This document shows, piece by piece, positions 4,593 to 6,403 of a stretch of 6,403 nucleotides of DNA. The notes beneath the pieces are model-generated. The model made no database searches, was not told the DNA's origin, and was given only the letters and a program-made list of their open reading frames with translations. The stretch's first letter is position 1; every line of letters starts with the position of its first letter. Source of the DNA: SURF-32 sp964648365 (GTDB taxonomy: Bacteria; Planctomycetota; Phycisphaerae; UBA1845); NCBI GenBank assembly GCA_964648365.1, contig CAZYLK010000260.1, forward strand, positions 1 to 6,403. Reading direction: 5' to 3'. Position numbers and translations under genes: made by a program.

Positions 4593-6403
4593 CTGAGAGT
4601 CACGCTGCCTGACGGCAATGCCCTGGAATTGAACGCCGGAGCGACGACGTACGACGCCGCCGGCCGGATCGGTGCCGGTCTGGCCCGCGCGGCCATCGCG
4701 GGCAAGGTGGCCGTCGGCGACGGGGAGCCGGTCGTTTACGATCTGCATCGGCCGCTGCCGGGCGACTGCCGCCTGTGGATCCTCACCGCCAACGACGAGG
4801 ACGCCGAATCGCTGGCCGTCCTGCGGCACAGCACCGCCCACGTCATGGCGGAGGCGATCTGCAAGCTCCACCCGACCGCCAAGCTCGCCTACGGCCCGCC
4901 GCTGGAGGACGGGTTCTACTACGACATCGACCTGGCCGAGTCGATCACGCCGGACGAGTTTCCGCGGATCGAGTCGGAGATGGAGCGGATCGTCAAGGAA
5001 GATCGCCGCTTCTGCCGCGTGGATATGCCGCGCTCGGACGCGATGGCCAAGCTCCACGCGGAAGGCAACCGCTACAAGGTCGACAACGCGGAGCGTGCCG
5101 AGGGCGACACGCTGAGCTTCTATGTCACCGGCGAAAACGTCGGCACCGATTTCGAAGACCTGTGCCGAGGGCCGCACGTGCCCTCGACCGGCGTCATCAA
5201 GGCGTTCAAGGTCAAGAGCGTCAGCCGCTCGTTCTATCGCGGCGACGTCAACGATCAGCCGTTCCAGCGCATCTACGGCACCGCATTTTTCAAAAAGAAG
5301 GCGATGACCGCCTACTTCGAGCAGCTCGAGCAGGCGAAGGCGCGCGACCATCGCGTCCTCGGCAAAGAACTCGGCCTGTTTACGATTAACCAGCAGGTCG
5401 GCGGCGGGCAGATCCTCTGGCTGCCCAAGGGCGCCGTCGTCCGCAGCGAGTTGCAGAAGTTCCTGACCGAAGAGATGGTCAAGCGCGGCTATGACATCGT
5501 CTACACGCCGCACATCGGCCGCCTCGACATGTACCGCACCAGCGGACACTTCCCGTATTACGAAGACTCGCAGTTCCCGCCCATGTTCGAGACGGACCGC
5601 GGGCGGATGCTCTATTCGCTGATGCACGTCGCCAAGCGCGCCGCGGAGATGCGCGGCGACGAGCGCGACGCGGGTGAGAAGGCCGTTCGCGACCTGGCGA
5701 CCGGTCTCGACGAAGCCTGGCCGGGCGAGTCGCCGCTCGCCGACAAACCGCTGGACGAGTTGATCCCCGTACTCGATCGGCAGATCCGCGCCGAGGAGGG
5801 ATACCTCCTGCGGCCGATGAACTGCCCGCACCACATCCAGATCTACGCATCCTCGCCGCGCAGCTATCGCGACCTGCCGGTGCGCCTGGCGGAGTACGGC
5901 ACGGTCTACCGCTTCGAACAAAGCGGCGAGATGAGCGGCATGACCCGCGTCCGGGGATTCACCCAGGACGACGCTCACCTGTTCTGCACCGAGGATCAGG
6001 TGCTGGATGAGTGCCTGATTACAGTCGAGTTAACCCGGCTGGTGCTTGAGACGCTGGGCCTGAAGGACTACCGCGTCCGCGTCGGCCTCCGCGACCCGGC
6101 CAGCGACAAGTACGTGGGTTCGCCGCAGAACTGGGACAAAGCCGAAGACGCGGTGCGCAAGGCGGCCGAACGCTCCGGCGTCGAATATACTGTGGAAACC
6201 GGGGAGGCGGCGTTCTACGGTCCCAAGATCGACTTCATGGTTAAGGACTGCATCGGCCGCAACTGGCAGCTTGGCACGGTGCAGGTGGATTACAATTTGC
6301 CGGAGCGGTTCGACCTGACCTACATTGGGAAGGACAACCACCCGCACCGGCCGATCATGATCCACCGGGCGCCGCACGGCAGCATGGAACGCTTCGTCGG
6401 CAT
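4593..6403 (+). CDS. thrS: Threonyl-tRNA synthetase, 3' end beyond window (603 residues seen)
   Basis: Cytoplasmic class II synthetase that joins threonine to tRNA-Thr. Domains run in the usual order. The TGS domain begins RVTLPDG (about 2-60). The editing domain has H79xxxH83 (in HSTAHVMAEA) and C191/H195 (in CRGPHVP), which hydrolyse Ser-tRNA-Thr. The catalytic domain follows, with TSGHFPYY, motif 2 around RPMNCPHH and MTRVRGFTQDDAH, and the zinc ligands C411, H462 and H591. Motif 3 is entered at MERFVG with R600 just before the window edge. The anticodon-binding domain is outside. Between FPPMF (about 332) and LRPMNC there are about 64 more residues than in the E. coli or B. subtilis enzymes, a charged, probably helical insertion. 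The start is taken as CTG 4593 because it matches the normal MxVTLPDG N-terminus and has GGAG 7 bases upstream. ATG 4425 in the same frame adds 56 Arg-rich residues and is doubtful. A strong promoter precedes the gene at 4224-4251. Confidence 0.97.
   Translation, partial: MRVTLPDGNALELNAGATTYDAAGRIGAGLARAAIAGKVAVGDGEPVVYDLHRPLPGDCRLWILTANDEDAESLAVLRHSTAHVMAEAICKLHPTAKLAYGPPLEDGFYYDIDLAESITPDEFPRIESEMERIVKEDRRFCRVDMPRSDAMAKLHAEGNRYKVDNAERAEGDTLSFYVTGENVGTDFEDLCRGPHVPSTGVIKAFKVKSVSRSFYRGDVNDQPFQRIYGTAFFKKKAMTAYFEQLEQAKARDHRVLGKELGLFTINQQVGGGQILWLPKGAVVRSELQKFLTEEMVKRGYDIVYTPHIGRLDMYRTSGHFPYYEDSQFPPMFETDRGRMLYSLMHVAKRAAEMRGDERDAGEKAVRDLATGLDEAWPGESPLADKPLDELIPVLDRQIRAEEGYLLRPMNCPHHIQIYASSPRSYRDLPVRLAEYGTVYRFEQSGEMSGMTRVRGFTQDDAHLFCTEDQVLDECLITVELTRLVLETLGLKDYRVRVGLRDPASDKYVGSPQNWDKAEDAVRKAAERSGVEYTVETGEAAFYGPKIDFMVKDCIGRNWQLGTVQVDYNLPERFDLTYIGKDNHPHRPIMIHRAPHGSMERFVG

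Noticed and set aside
3239..4705. A 488-codon open frame on the minus strand spanning phzF end, the small gene and the thrS start
   Set aside because: It is antisense to three supported features, Arg/Pro/Ala/Gly-rich with no recognisable domain, and open because stop codons are rare in GC-rich DNA.
4413..5978. A 521-codon open frame on the minus strand opposite thrS
   Set aside because: It mirrors the codon pattern of the well-supported ThrRS gene and shows no domain of its own.
1..6403. CRISPR array, tRNA, rRNA or insertion-sequence ends
   Set aside because: No spaced identical repeats, no cloverleaf-like segments with CCA ends, and no transposase or terminal inverted repeats were seen.

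Overview
This is a high-GC bacterial window with complete housekeeping-type genes on the right and a small, partly decayed restriction-modification (R-M) or defence locus on the left. All supported genes are on the + strand. Codon choice in the host-like genes is strongly GC-ending. The gene mix (a threonyl-tRNA synthetase with a lineage-type insertion, a PhzF-like protein, a short Sm-like protein) suggests a high-GC environmental lineage, perhaps Planctomycetota. That is an inference and no marker here proves it.

Left part (1-2507). The 3' end of an unidentified gene (stop at 211) is followed after 6 bp by a 163-aa putative restriction nuclease. After a further 9 bp comes a 497-aa N6-adenine DNA methyltransferase. 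The nuclease and methyltransferase are less GC-rich than both flanks, which suggests a pair acquired together. Directly after the methyltransferase stop lies a fragment of a DUF262 (GmrS N-terminal/SspE-like) defence protein. It has no start, a one-base frameshift near 2249, and a 31-bp stretch near 2447-2477 that appears to be inverted in place. Reading that stretch backwards restores the family sequence in frame.

Middle part (2508-4223). A PhzF-family isomerase/epimerase gene (2591-3583) probably has a leaderless transcript, because a TACAAT box ends six bases before its ATG. It is followed by a 99-aa Sm-like/DUF6812-like protein of unknown function (3710-4009) and by about 210 bp of C-rich DNA with no gene.

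Right part (4224-6403). A good sigma70-type promoter (TTGACC, 16 bp, TATATT) precedes a leader of about 335 nt and then thrS, which runs off the window in motif 3. No ATG fits the normal N-terminus of the enzyme. The best start is a CTG at 4593 with a well-placed GGAG. The leader holds GC-rich hairpins and a possible attenuator with a six-T run.

The R-M pair would act together: methylation protects host DNA and the nuclease cuts unmodified DNA. The other genes have no obvious functional link to it or to each other.
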